In this document: positions 12,751 to 21,631 of the stretch, in pieces
How the letters are laid out: each line of letters begins with the position of its first letter
Position numbering within the stretch: position 1 is the stretch's first letter
NCBI GenBank assembly: GCA_002385465.1
Contig: DGDN01000093.1
Location: 2,360 to 34,646 of the forward strand
DNA length: 32,287 nt
From: Candidatus Fermentithermobacillaceae bacterium UBA3951
GTDB taxonomy: Bacteria > Bacillota > Sulfobacillia > Fermentithermobacillales > Fermentithermobacillaceae
Reading direction: 5' to 3'
Notes under the pieces: model-generated
What the model saw: only the letters and a program-made list of their open reading frames with translations
Told to the model about the DNA's origin: nothing
Database searches by the model: none
Program-made: the position numbers and the translations under genes

Positions 12751-15700
12751 TTGAGCCTGCGGGTTATCGCCGGTCCAGCCGGTTCAGGGAAGACAACCTA
12801 CATAACCTCTGAGATAGTGAGCGAACTCTTGCGCCGCCATAGACGCCCGATTGGTGGGCAAGGCGGTGCGACGGGCTCGGGGTTTTCTTCCGCGAACCCT
12901 CCCATACTCCTCATAGTTCCCGACCAAGCAACTTTCCAGATGGAACGAAAGGTACTGGAAGACTCCCGGCTTAGAGGGTTTTTCGACCTCCATATATTGA
13001 GTTTCCGCAGGCTCTGCCTGAAGGTGCTCGATGAGTGCGGAGGGGTCTCGCTTCCCTTCATCACCCAAGTCGGGCGCAGTATGGCCATCCAGTCGGTCCT
13101 CTGGGAACACAGGAAGGATCTTACCGTTTTCGCTCCCATGGTCGATTACCCGGGGTTCAGAGAGACGCTCGGGAGGACGCTGCAAGAGCTTTCCTTGTAC
13201 GAAGTAAGTCCCGGCGATATGCAGCCTGCTGCAAAGAGCGCGACCAACTTGCCCTACCTTGAGCAAAAAATCCGCGATCTCGAGGTCGTTCTCAGAGCAT
13301 ACAGAGAGTTCCTTGCCGGAAGGTTTTTTGACCCCGAAGACTACCTTGAGATGGCAGCGGTAAAGATCCCCGGGTCATCCCTAGTGAGGGGCTCCACGGT
13401 TTGGATAGACGGGTTTTCGGGCTTCACGCCCAAGGAATACAAGGTCCTCCGGGCCATAATGGAATCTGCAGAACAGACAAACGTGGCTCTCTGCCTGGAC
13501 AGGCGGGAGCTTTCCGGGCCGGTTTCGGCATCTTCGCTGTTTTACCCAACCCGCCAGGTCTACGAGAAGGTCTTGGCCCTGGCAAGCGATGCGGGAGTTT
13601 CGGTAGAACCTGTGGTTCATCTGGGGGAAGATGGGGTCCCGCCGAGGTTTAGAGGGACTTTTGACCTTGCCAGGCTTGAGATGGCCGCCCGGCTTTCGGG
13701 GGGCACTCCCGGGAGGGCCGAGGCACACCCCTTATCCACTGCGCCGGGTGAACCCGAAGTGACCGGTAGAGGAACTTGTGAAGAATCGCCGGACCGCCCC
13801 GGAGTGGTCCTTGTCTCGGCAACCAACCCCATGGCGGAGGTGGAGTTTGTTGCCAGGGAGATCGTAAAGCTCGTGAGGGACGAAGGGCTTCGCTACCGGG
13901 ATATCACCGTAGAGGCCCGGGATCTCTCGGGCTATGCGGACCTTATTGAGCTCGTGTTCGCCGATCATGGAATACCCTTTTTCCTGGACCGGAAGCGGTC
14001 TCTCACACACCATCCCTTGTCCGAATTGCTCAGGTCTTCTTTAGAGGTAGTGACCGGCTCGTTTCCCTCAGACAGCGTTTTCCGCTACCTGAAGACCGAC
14101 CTCGTGCCCGTTCCGCGAGAAGTCGTGGACAGGCTCGAGAACTACGTGCTCGCCCACGGGATCCAAGGCGAGAGGTGGATTGCGAAGGAACCTTGGCGAT
14201 ACGCCAGGAAGTCGATGGTTGGCGAAGAGGAGGTAGTTACGGAAAGCGATGATGCCCGATTCGCCGATTCCGCCAGGCGACAAGCCGTCGTGCACCTCGA
14301 GAGGTTCTACCGGAGGCTAAAGGGGAGGAGGACAAGCCTCACTGCGAGAGAGATCTCGAGGGCCGTCTACGACCTTCTAACCGACCTCGATGTGCCGGCT
14401 ACGCTCGAGCGCTGGCAGGCCCTCGCCGAAGAGTCCGGTGATCTGGCAGAAGCGCAGGACCACGCAGGCGTTTGGGACAAGGTCATGGAGATCCTGGAGC
14501 AAGCCGAAGAGATCCTTGGCGAGCGCGAGGTAGACCTCAAGACCTACGCGGTCCTCGTTGACGCCGGGCTGGAAGACATCCGCCTGGGGGTCATTCCTCC
14601 CTCGCTGGACCAAGTCCTCATAGGGGCCATCGATAGGTCCAGGCAGCCTGAATGCAAGGTCACTTTCTTGATCGGTGCGCTCTCGGGGGTTTTCCCCAGG
14701 AGGCAGGCTGAAGACAGCGTATTTACCGACGAGGAGCGGGCCTACCTTTCAGAAAAAGGCATAGAGCTGGAACCCGATTCAATCACCCGGCAGCTTAACG
14801 AGCAGTACCTGGTCTACATTGCACTCACAAGGCCGTCCATGCGGCTTTACATCTCGTACCCCTTGGGCGACGCGGAGGGGAAGGCCCAGACACCTTCCCA
14901 CGTTTTGGGGATGGTGAAGCGGGTGTTCTCGGGTCTCGGCGAAGTCACTGCGGCCATGGAACCGCCGGGAAGGTGGCCGGACGATCTGGATTATGTCGTC
15001 CCTGCCCGTGCCCGCGGGATTGCCGCCAGGAGGCTTTCGCTCCTTCGCCAAGGCCTGAGGGCCGGAGATGCTTGGGCCGAAGTCTACCGCTGGCTTATAG
15101 AGCCCGAGCGGATAGATGTTTCCAGGGTGGTTCTGGGGTCCCTTTCCTTCACCAATAAGCTCCGTCCGCTGGACGGGTCTCTCGTCCGAAGGCTCTACGG
15201 CAGCGCGCCCGAGACCAGTGTGTCAAGGCTGGAGCGGTTTAGCGCCTGTCCCTTCTACCACTTTGCATCCGACGGTCTCGGGCTCAGAGAGAGGGATATC
15301 TACCGGCTTGAGCCGGCCGATGCAGGCACCTTCCTCCACAATGCGATGAAAGAGTTTGTCGAGAGGCTGAGCTCTTTGGGTGCCGACTGGAAGGACCTAA
15401 CGGAGGCCGACATAACTTCGCTGGCTAACTCGGTCGTGGACAAGCTGGTCCCTGAAGTTAGGGACGAGCTGTTCATGAGTTCGGCCAGATACCGGTATGT
15501 AGCGGACGCCCTCAGGCGGATAGTTGACCGTGCCGCCCTGGTTACGGCGGAACACATGCGTCGGGGCGGGTTTAGGCCCGTGTGCACCGAGGTCAGGTTC
15601 GGGATGGGAGAGGGACTTCCGCCTTACAGGATAAAGGTGAGCCCGAGGGAGGAAGTCGTCCTGAGAGGGCAGATCGACAGGGTAGACGTGGGCTTTACCG

Positions 15701-16386
15701 GGATGAGGCCGTACATAAGGATTGTAGACTATAAGTCCTCGACCAGGTCTCTGGACCTCGTTGATGTTTGGAGCGGGCTCTCGCTCCAGCTCCTTGTATA
15801 CCTCATAGTGGCGCTCGAGAACTGGCCTCTCATCGCCCGCATGGGAGGAGTGGCGGGAACGGCCTTGCCGGGTCCCGGCGCTCCCCTAACCCGTAAGGGG
15901 CCGCTTCCGGCAGGAGCTCTGTATTTCACCCTTCGCGACCCCATGATACCGGAAAAGGGCCCCGTTCCTCCGGATGTGTCTGCAAGGAACATCACCAAGG
16001 CCCTCCGCATGACGGGCCTTCTCATAGATGATCTCGACGTCTTGAGGGTGATGGACTGTGATAGCCGGTCCCATTCGGACATCATCCCGGTGACCTTCAC
16101 CTCCAAGGGGGTGGGCGGCCGGTCTTCCGTTGCCCGCCTTGAGGATTTCGAGGCGCTCCTAGGGTATGTCCGCCGCAAGGTGAAAGAGATGTGCGACCGC
16201 ATATTCTCGGGCGACATAGAGATAGCGCCGTACAGGCGCGGCGAGAAGAGGGCCTGTACCTTCTGCCCCTACGGCCCGCTATGCTCGTTCGACATCCTGT
16301 TGCCCGGCAACAGGTACCGTGTTATAGCGCCTCCGCCGGGAGGCATCTGGGAGGAGATCCGGGGAGGAGGTGACGCCCGTGGCTGA
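12751..16386 (+). CDS. addB: ATP-dependent helicase/nuclease subunit B (AddB)
   Basis: AddB forms with AddA the Chi-regulated helicase-nuclease that resects double-strand breaks for RecA. The 1211-aa protein has a Walker A motif GPAGSGKT (8-15), a degenerate helicase core, and a C-terminal RecB-type nuclease domain with GQIDRVD (D976), DYKSS (D993, K995) and Q1013-x3-Y1017. The four Cys of the AddB iron-sulfur staple are present: C833 (ERFSACPF) and C1169, C1172, C1178 (C-x2-C-x5-C). TTG 12751 is chosen because GGAGGTG at 12739-12745 is well spaced. A Gly/Pro-rich insert at about residues 313-350 is unusual. The gene overlaps addA. Confidence 0.96.
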   Translation: MSLRVIAGPAGSGKTTYITSEIVSELLRRHRRPIGGQGGATGSGFSSANPPILLIVPDQATFQMERKVLEDSRLRGFFDLHILSFRRLCLKVLDECGGVSLPFITQVGRSMAIQSVLWEHRKDLTVFAPMVDYPGFRETLGRTLQELSLYEVSPGDMQPAAKSATNLPYLEQKIRDLEVVLRAYREFLAGRFFDPEDYLEMAAVKIPGSSLVRGSTVWIDGFSGFTPKEYKVLRAIMESAEQTNVALCLDRRELSGPVSASSLFYPTRQVYEKVLALASDAGVSVEPVVHLGEDGVPPRFRGTFDLARLEMAARLSGGTPGRAEAHPLSTAPGEPEVTGRGTCEESPDRPGVVLVSATNPMAEVEFVAREIVKLVRDEGLRYRDITVEARDLSGYADLIELVFADHGIPFFLDRKRSLTHHPLSELLRSSLEVVTGSFPSDSVFRYLKTDLVPVPREVVDRLENYVLAHGIQGERWIAKEPWRYARKSMVGEEEVVTESDDARFADSARRQAVVHLERFYRRLKGRRTSLTAREISRAVYDLLTDLDVPATLERWQALAEESGDLAEAQDHAGVWDKVMEILEQAEEILGEREVDLKTYAVLVDAGLEDIRLGVIPPSLDQVLIGAIDRSRQPECKVTFLIGALSGVFPRRQAEDSVFTDEERAYLSEKGIELEPDSITRQLNEQYLVYIALTRPSMRLYISYPLGDAEGKAQTPSHVLGMVKRVFSGLGEVTAAMEPPGRWPDDLDYVVPARARGIAARRLSLLRQGLRAGDAWAEVYRWLIEPERIDVSRVVLGSLSFTNKLRPLDGSLVRRLYGSAPETSVSRLERFSACPFYHFASDGLGLRERDIYRLEPADAGTFLHNAMKEFVERLSSLGADWKDLTEADITSLANSVVDKLVPEVRDELFMSSARYRYVADALRRIVDRAALVTAEHMRRGGFRPVCTEVRFGMGEGLPPYRIKVSPREEVVLRGQIDRVDVGFTGMRPYIRIVDYKSSTRSLDLVDVWSGLSLQLLVYLIVALENWPLIARMGGVAGTALPGPGAPLTRKGPLPAGALYFTLRDPMIPEKGPVPPDVSARNITKALRMTGLLIDDLDVLRVMDCDSRSHSDIIPVTFTSKGVGGRSSVARLEDFEALLGYVRRKVKEMCDRIFSGDIEIAPYRRGEKRACTFCPYGPLCSFDILLPGNRYRVIAPPPGGIWEEIRGGGDARG

Positions 16387-19300
16387 TACGCTCTGGACCA
16401 AAGAGCAGGAGCTGGCAATAACCCTTGCGGGGAACAACATGCTCGTCTCGGCTGCGGCGGGGGCGGGCAAGACTTCGGTGTTGGTCGAGCGGGTCATCCG
16501 CAAGGTGCTTTCTCCCAAGGACCCTCTGGACTTGGGGAGGCTCCTCGTTGTCACGTTTACCGAGAAAGCGGCGTCCGAGATGAAGGAGAGGATACGGTCT
16601 TCCCTTGAGGAGGCCTTGCGGAAGTCACCCGGCGATCCCCGCATTGGACGCCAGCTGGCGCTCCTCGACCGGGCCCAGATCTCCACGATCCATGCTTTCT
16701 GCCTGCGCATACTGCGAAGGTACTACTTCAGAGTGAACCTTGACCCGTCGTTTCGGGTCCTCGATGCCAACGAAGCCGAGCTCATAAGGATGGAGGCTGT
16801 GGAGGAGCTCTTCGAAGACCTCTATGACGAGCCTTCTCCTTACGGAGACGCCTTCCGTTCGCTGGTGGAGCGCTTTGGGGGTAGAGCCGTAGATGAAGGT
16901 TTCCAGTCTACGGTGTTGAGGCTACATGAGTTCGTAAGGGCCCAACCTTCCATGACAGACTTTTTCCGGCTGGTCAAGGAGCGGGCCTCGGGCGAGGACC
17001 TTGTGTGGCTCACGTGCCTCGCATCTCGGGCGCTAAGGGACCTAAAGCGGGCAAAGGCCCTTGTGGAAGAAGCCATGAGCCTGTGTAAAGCCCCCGGCGG
17101 GCCACAGGCTTACCTCAAAGCCCTGGAAGACGACATGGTCTTGTTTTCGGAAGCCGAAGCGCTGGTTCAAGGGTTACGCCGGGAGGCTCAGGAGGCGGTA
17201 GATAGCGCGAGCGGCCTCACGGACGTACTTCGCGAGGTAGCAGGCGCCGTGGCTTCCCGCCTTTCTTCTGCGTCGTTTACCAGGCTTGCTCCCGCCAGGG
17301 ACTGCGATCCCGACCTTAAGAGCAGGGCTTCTGCTTTTCGAAATCTCGCAAAGAGGGCCTTCGGCAGGGTGGGAGATTACGCTTTTACCCGGCCTTTGGA
17401 CGAAGTTATCTCTGAGATGACGGCCCTCGGGCCGCTCATATCCGGTCTCTTGGACGTCGTAGAGGGCCTGGACAGGCGCTACGCCGCCAAGAAGCGGGAT
17501 AAGGGCGGGGTCGACTTCGCAGACCTCGAGCGATACTGTCTGGAGATCCTGGAGATGGACGGTGGAAGAATCGCCGAAGATGTGAGGAAGGAATTCGACT
17601 GGATCCTGATAGACGAGTACCAAGACACAAACCCCCTCCAGGAGCGGATCCTTACACAGGTCGCGAGGAAGGAGTCGGGATCCGGCAACGTTTTCATGGT
17701 CGGCGACCTCAAGCAGAGCATTTACCGCTTCAGGTTGGCCGAACCCGGTCTGTTCCTGGAGAAGCTTAGGTCCTACGTCCCGCCCGGTAGAGCCGTGACC
17801 GAGAACCCTCCCGGCATCCGCATAGACCTGACCCACAACTTCCGCAGCAGGGTAGAGGTGCTCAATGCCGTGAACGCCATCTTCGCCGACATCATGAGGG
17901 AAGAAGTGGCCGATATCGACTACCGGGAGGGGCACGAACTGAGGCCCGGCGCGTCCTACCCGCCGTCCCGGGGTGAGTACAGTGTAGAGCTCCACCTTGT
18001 TGAAAGGCTGGCCGCGACTTCCAAGGAAGGGAAAGGCGGCGCGTCTTCCGGGCGGACATCTTCACCGGGAGGAGGTCGGGACCCTGCAGCTTCAGAGGGT
18101 GGAGGACCTGAGCACTCAGGAGATCAGGCGGCATCTGAGTCGCCCGACCCGGCGCAGGCGGCGGGCGACCTTGAAGAATATGAGGCATTGGAGAAGGAAG
18201 CATTGGTGGCCGCGTGGCGCATCAAGAGCATGGTCGATCCCCGCGATCCGCTTCTAATCTGGGACCACAAGGCCAAGACCATGCGCCCTTGCTCCTACCG
18301 GGACATCGCCATCCTCATGCGGTCTACTAAGGAAAGGGCCAACGCCGTGGCGGAGGTCATGTCCAGATGCGACATCCCCTGCTACGCCGAGGCCGCGACC
18401 GGGTATTTCCAGGCCAGGGAAGTCGAGATCGCCCTGTCGCTCCTCTCGGTGATCGACAACCCGCTGCAGGATATACCGCTTGCCGCCGTCCTGCGCTCGC
18501 CCATCGTGGGATTAGAGCCCGGCGACCTCGCCGTCATAAGGGCAACCGTCAAAAAGGGGCCTTTCTACGACGCGGTGCTTTCGTACTCTCGCTCCGAAGG
18601 CGCCGAACCGCGCCTTAGGGATATCCTTGCGGGCTTCCTCGAGGACTTGGACCGGTGGCGGACTCAAGCCAGGAGGCGCCCCCTTGCGGAAGTATTGTGG
18701 AACATACTGAGGGAGACGGGGTACCACGACTATGTGGGCGGCCTCCCGGGCGGAGGGCAAAGGCAGGCCAACCTCAGGGCCCTTTGCGACCGGGCCCGCC
18801 AGTTTGACTCCTTCGGGCGCCACGGGCTACAGCGCTTCCTGAGGTTTATCGAGCGCCTCCGCGAGTCGGAGGGAGACCTCGGGACCGCGCGCGCCTTGGG
18901 AGAGCATGAGGATGTTGTCCGCCTTATGTCCGTCCACAAGGCCAAGGGGCTCGAGTTCCCCGTGGTTATCGTCATGGACCTCGGGAAGGGGTTCAACAAG
19001 GACGACTTGCGTAAAGACATCCTGTTTCACAGGGAGCTCGGGTTGGGAGCCTTCTATGTAGATCTGGAGAACAGAGTGAAGTACCCCACCGCCCTCCACC
19101 AGGCTATCGCGGCAAGGATTGAACGGGAGAACACGGCCGAAGAAATGCGGGTCTTGTACGTGGCGCTCACGAGGGCCAAGGAAAAACTGGTCATGGTCGG
19201 TTCGGTGAGGGGTGTTGAGGCTGCGCTGCAGCGCTGGCAGCGAAGCGACCCTGAAGGCGCAGGGACTTATCTCGATTGGATCTGCCCGGTAGCGCTCTCC

Positions 19301-20185
19301 GGGGCCCGAAAAGACCTCTTTAGGGTGAAACTGTGGGGTACCCCGGACGGTGAGCCGGTACCGCCTCCGTCGTACGGCGTTTCTCAGCCGACGGACCTCC
19401 GCCTGAGCGACGTGAAGGGCCTTGTGCCTCCGCCTCCGGCAGATCCGGAGGTGATGAGGGAAGTGAGGAGGAGGCTGGAGTGGCGTTATCCCTTTGAACT
19501 CCTTACGACCGTGCGGGCTAAGATGTCGGTGGGCGAACTTAAGAGGCGCCTTGACGGCGACGATGAGGAGTTCCCTCGCTTCCTTCCCAGGCCGACCAGG
19601 CGAATGGGAATGGACGAGGCCAGGGCTTACTCCAGGGCGGTGGAACGCGGTATAGCGGTCCACGCGCTCCTCTCGCGCATAAGGCTGGATCTCACACACA
19701 GTCCCGAGGCCGTGGCGTCTGAGAACCGGAGGTTGGTGGAGGCCGGCTTCCTAAAGTCGCCGGGTGTGGATCCCGAGGATATCGCACGTGTGGCCGGGTT
19801 TTTCGCTTCGCCCGCAGGTATAGCAGTACGCGAAACCCAAGGACGTGTCCTCCGTGAGCTACCCTTTACCGTCAGGCTGCCCGCCCGCGTCTTCGCGGAG
19901 GCGTGCGATTCTCCCGACGACTTCGTGATCGCTCAAGGCGTGATCGACATGCTGCTTGACGAGCCGGACGGGCTCGCCATACTCGATTTCAAGACCGACG
20001 ACATTCCCGCCGGGAGGGTGAGGGAGAGGACCCTCGCCCACACGTCTCAGGTCGCTCTCTATGCCCTGGCCGCAGAGAGCATACTCGGAAAACCCGTGAA
20101 GAAGGCGTCTATCTTTTTCCTGGGGCCGCAGCGAGAAGAAGAGGTCGATTGGCGGTCATATCTAAGGTCACGGGGACTTGCCTAG
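16379..20185 (+). CDS. addA: ATP-dependent helicase/nuclease subunit A (AddA)
   Basis: AddA is the UvrD-type helicase and second nuclease of the AddAB complex. From GTG 16379 it is 1268 aa. Motifs: a Q-motif near the N-terminus, Walker A AAAGAGKTS (K31), Walker B DEYQDTNPLQ (412-421), motif III-like GDLKQSIYRFR, motif V SVHKAKGLEFP (851-861), motif VI YVALTRAKEKL, and a C-terminal nuclease with D1190, D1203-F-K1205 and Q1224-x3-Y1228. AGGAGG (16365-16370) is 8 nt before GTG 16379; the in-frame GTG at 16370 lies on that ribosome binding site. The start overlaps addB by 8 nt, so the two are coupled. A Gly/Ser/Pro low-complexity insert lies at about residues 546-600. Confidence 0.96.
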   Translation: MADTLWTKEQELAITLAGNNMLVSAAAGAGKTSVLVERVIRKVLSPKDPLDLGRLLVVTFTEKAASEMKERIRSSLEEALRKSPGDPRIGRQLALLDRAQISTIHAFCLRILRRYYFRVNLDPSFRVLDANEAELIRMEAVEELFEDLYDEPSPYGDAFRSLVERFGGRAVDEGFQSTVLRLHEFVRAQPSMTDFFRLVKERASGEDLVWLTCLASRALRDLKRAKALVEEAMSLCKAPGGPQAYLKALEDDMVLFSEAEALVQGLRREAQEAVDSASGLTDVLREVAGAVASRLSSASFTRLAPARDCDPDLKSRASAFRNLAKRAFGRVGDYAFTRPLDEVISEMTALGPLISGLLDVVEGLDRRYAAKKRDKGGVDFADLERYCLEILEMDGGRIAEDVRKEFDWILIDEYQDTNPLQERILTQVARKESGSGNVFMVGDLKQSIYRFRLAEPGLFLEKLRSYVPPGRAVTENPPGIRIDLTHNFRSRVEVLNAVNAIFADIMREEVADIDYREGHELRPGASYPPSRGEYSVELHLVERLAATSKEGKGGASSGRTSSPGGGRDPAASEGGGPEHSGDQAASESPDPAQAAGDLEEYEALEKEALVAAWRIKSMVDPRDPLLIWDHKAKTMRPCSYRDIAILMRSTKERANAVAEVMSRCDIPCYAEAATGYFQAREVEIALSLLSVIDNPLQDIPLAAVLRSPIVGLEPGDLAVIRATVKKGPFYDAVLSYSRSEGAEPRLRDILAGFLEDLDRWRTQARRRPLAEVLWNILRETGYHDYVGGLPGGGQRQANLRALCDRARQFDSFGRHGLQRFLRFIERLRESEGDLGTARALGEHEDVVRLMSVHKAKGLEFPVVIVMDLGKGFNKDDLRKDILFHRELGLGAFYVDLENRVKYPTALHQAIAARIERENTAEEMRVLYVALTRAKEKLVMVGSVRGVEAALQRWQRSDPEGAGTYLDWICPVALSGARKDLFRVKLWGTPDGEPVPPPSYGVSQPTDLRLSDVKGLVPPPPADPEVMREVRRRLEWRYPFELLTTVRAKMSVGELKRRLDGDDEEFPRFLPRPTRRMGMDEARAYSRAVERGIAVHALLSRIRLDLTHSPEAVASENRRLVEAGFLKSPGVDPEDIARVAGFFASPAGIAVRETQGRVLRELPFTVRLPARVFAEACDSPDDFVIAQGVIDMLLDEPDGLAILDFKTDDIPAGRVRERTLAHTSQVALYALAAESILGKPVKKASIFFLGPQREEEVDWRSYLRSRGLA

Positions 20186-20189
20186 CTCC

Positions 20190-20492
20190 TTAGCAGTCCG
20201 GCGCTCGAGTGAGCAGGAGTGACATCCCGTTGTCCAGCGTGATGTGAAGGCGAGTTCCCTCTTGAGGGCCTTCAGGCTGGATGTGGGATATCTGTTCTTC
20301 GTCAAGGTAGAGGCTGCTTCCGAAAGGCCCGGCCAGCGCGAAACTCGAGTAGGGGCTACCGGGTCCGAGAGGCGAAGGCGGCGAGACCTTCGCCACCATG
20401 AAACTGGCCTCTGCACCTTGTCCCAGGTTTATCCTGAGCATTGCAGGTCCTTGTTGGATGAACGTAGCGATGGCTATGTAGCTCTCAGCCAA
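20190..20492 (-). CDS. hypothetical 100-aa protein
   Basis: I do not recognise this protein. It is a small, probably beta-rich cytoplasmic protein with no signal peptide or membrane segment. It contains alternating hydrophobic strands (AMLRINLG, ASFMVAKVS, TRLHITLDNGMSLLLTRA) and a Pro/Gly-rich middle. The TTG start is supported by GGGGAGG 9 nt upstream on the minus strand. It is convergent with addA, with only 4 nt between the stops. A sequence CATACTA (minus strand, 20541-20535), about 43 nt before the start codon, matches the -10 of sporulation sigma factors E/G; I see no good matching -35. The gene is likely but not certain to be real; an ORF on the opposite strand here looks non-coding. 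Confidence 0.6.
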   Translation of the reverse strand: MAESYIAIATFIQQGPAMLRINLGQGAEASFMVAKVSPPSPLGPGSPYSSFALAGPFGSSLYLDEEQISHIQPEGPQEGTRLHITLDNGMSLLLTRAPDC

Positions 20493-20649
20493 TGACGCGA
20501 GCCTCCCCGGTCCTAGGGTCCGATACCGCCGGAATAGTATGCGCGGTTTTGCCCCGGTTGCCTTACCCGCGGTTTGTCCGTACCATATTATTGGGCTTTA
20601 GCCCGAAAAACCTAACCCGAAAAACTGCATTTCTCGGAGGTGAAGGCCG
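20493..20649. promoter_or_regulatory. divergent intergenic region with hairpin and direct repeat
   Basis: This 157-bp gap separates the minus-strand 100-aa gene and the GTPase gene. It holds a perfect 12-bp inverted repeat, GGGCTTTAGCCC (20593-20604), followed by the 10-bp direct repeat CCCGAAAAAC at 20602-20611 and 20616-20625. The repeats lie 25-48 nt before the TTG start of the GTPase gene. A weak + promoter is possible (TTGCCT 20558-20563, TACCAT 20581-20586). These could be protein-binding sites; no regulator is recognisable. Confidence 0.4.
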
Positions 20650-21627
20650 TTGCCTGCCAACTTAGGACCTCTCTACCACGTGGCCGAAGAACGTTACCGG
20701 CAGGCCGTCACCGATGAGGAGAAGTTGGCCGCCCTGGAAGAGATGATGGCCACCATCCCCAAGCACAAGGGGACCGAGAAGATGCAGGCGGACATAAAAC
20801 GCCGCATTGCCAGGCTCAAGGAGAGCATGAAGTCGGGCGCCAAGGGCCCCAAGCGCAGGGATTTCTACCGCATAGAAAAGGAAGGCGCGGGCCAGATAGC
20901 CCTGGTTGGTCCCCCCAATTCGGGCAAGTCCTCAATGCTTAAGACAATGACCCGGGCCGTGCCGGAGGTCGCGGATTACCCGTTCACGACCCGCCTGCCT
21001 CTTCCGGGCATGGCTCCTTGGGAGAATGTGCAGGTACAGCTGGTCGACATGCCCCCGATCGCGCCGGAGACCTCCCAGTCCTGGGTATGGGCGATCCTCA
21101 GGATGTCCGACGGGCTCCTGGTTGTGCTCGATGCGGGCGATGACGATGTCCTTGACCAAACCGAGGACCTCTTTAACCTCATGGAAGAGAACAATGTCTT
21201 CATAAAGAACGAGGGCGAGAGGAACTTCAAAGAGAAGAAAGCCATCTGCGCCGCAAACAAGTGTGACATGCCGGGGTCGACTGAAAGGATCGAACTCCTC
21301 AAAGAGATCATCGGAGACAAAATGGAGATTGTGCCTTGTTCTACTCAAACAGGCGAAGGGCTCGATCTCCTCCTATCCAAAGTGTTTTTCGACGTTTTGG
21401 GGAAAATCCGTGTCTACACTAGGCCTCCCGGAAAGAAGCCCGATTTCTCGCAGCCGTTCATACTCCCGAGGGGCACCACCGTCATTGACGCCGCCCGAGA
21501 AGTCCACAAAGAGATCGCCGAGTCTCTGAAATACGCCCGCGTATGGGGTGAGAGCGTATTTGAGGGCCAGATGGTACCGCGTGACCACGTATTGAGCGAT
21601 GGTGACGTGATTGCGTTCTACACGTAA
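20650..21627 (+). CDS. DRG/Obg-like GTPase with C-terminal TGS domain
   Basis: This 325-aa protein is a translation-factor-class GTPase. Residues 1-75 form a helical, Lys/Glu-rich N-terminal region. The G domain has P-loop GPPNSGKSS (87-95), a G2 region around YPFTTRLPLPG, G3 DMPP (133-136), and G4 NKCD (203-206). Residues about 255-325 form a TGS domain ending GDVIAFYT, as in DRG, ThrRS and SpoT. The organisation matches archaeal/eukaryotic DRG proteins more than bacterial Obg, which has an N-terminal glycine-rich domain. The G3 motif has Pro where DxxG has Gly. TTG 20650 is preceded by CGGAGGTGA. It lies 4 nt upstream of the ATP-grasp fusion gene, so the two are probably one unit. Function is unknown; ribosome binding is likely by family. 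Confidence 0.85.
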   Translation: MPANLGPLYHVAEERYRQAVTDEEKLAALEEMMATIPKHKGTEKMQADIKRRIARLKESMKSGAKGPKRRDFYRIEKEGAGQIALVGPPNSGKSSMLKTMTRAVPEVADYPFTTRLPLPGMAPWENVQVQLVDMPPIAPETSQSWVWAILRMSDGLLVVLDAGDDDVLDQTEDLFNLMEENNVFIKNEGERNFKEKKAICAANKCDMPGSTERIELLKEIIGDKMEIVPCSTQTGEGLDLLLSKVFFDVLGKIRVYTRPPGKKPDFSQPFILPRGTTVIDAAREVHKEIAESLKYARVWGESVFEGQMVPRDHVLSDGDVIAFYT

Positions 21628-21631
21628 CGCC

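Noticed and set aside
18001..18200. Possible frameshift or gene fusion in addA at the low-complexity stretch
   Set aside because: The frame is continuous and conserved helicase motifs continue normally on both sides.
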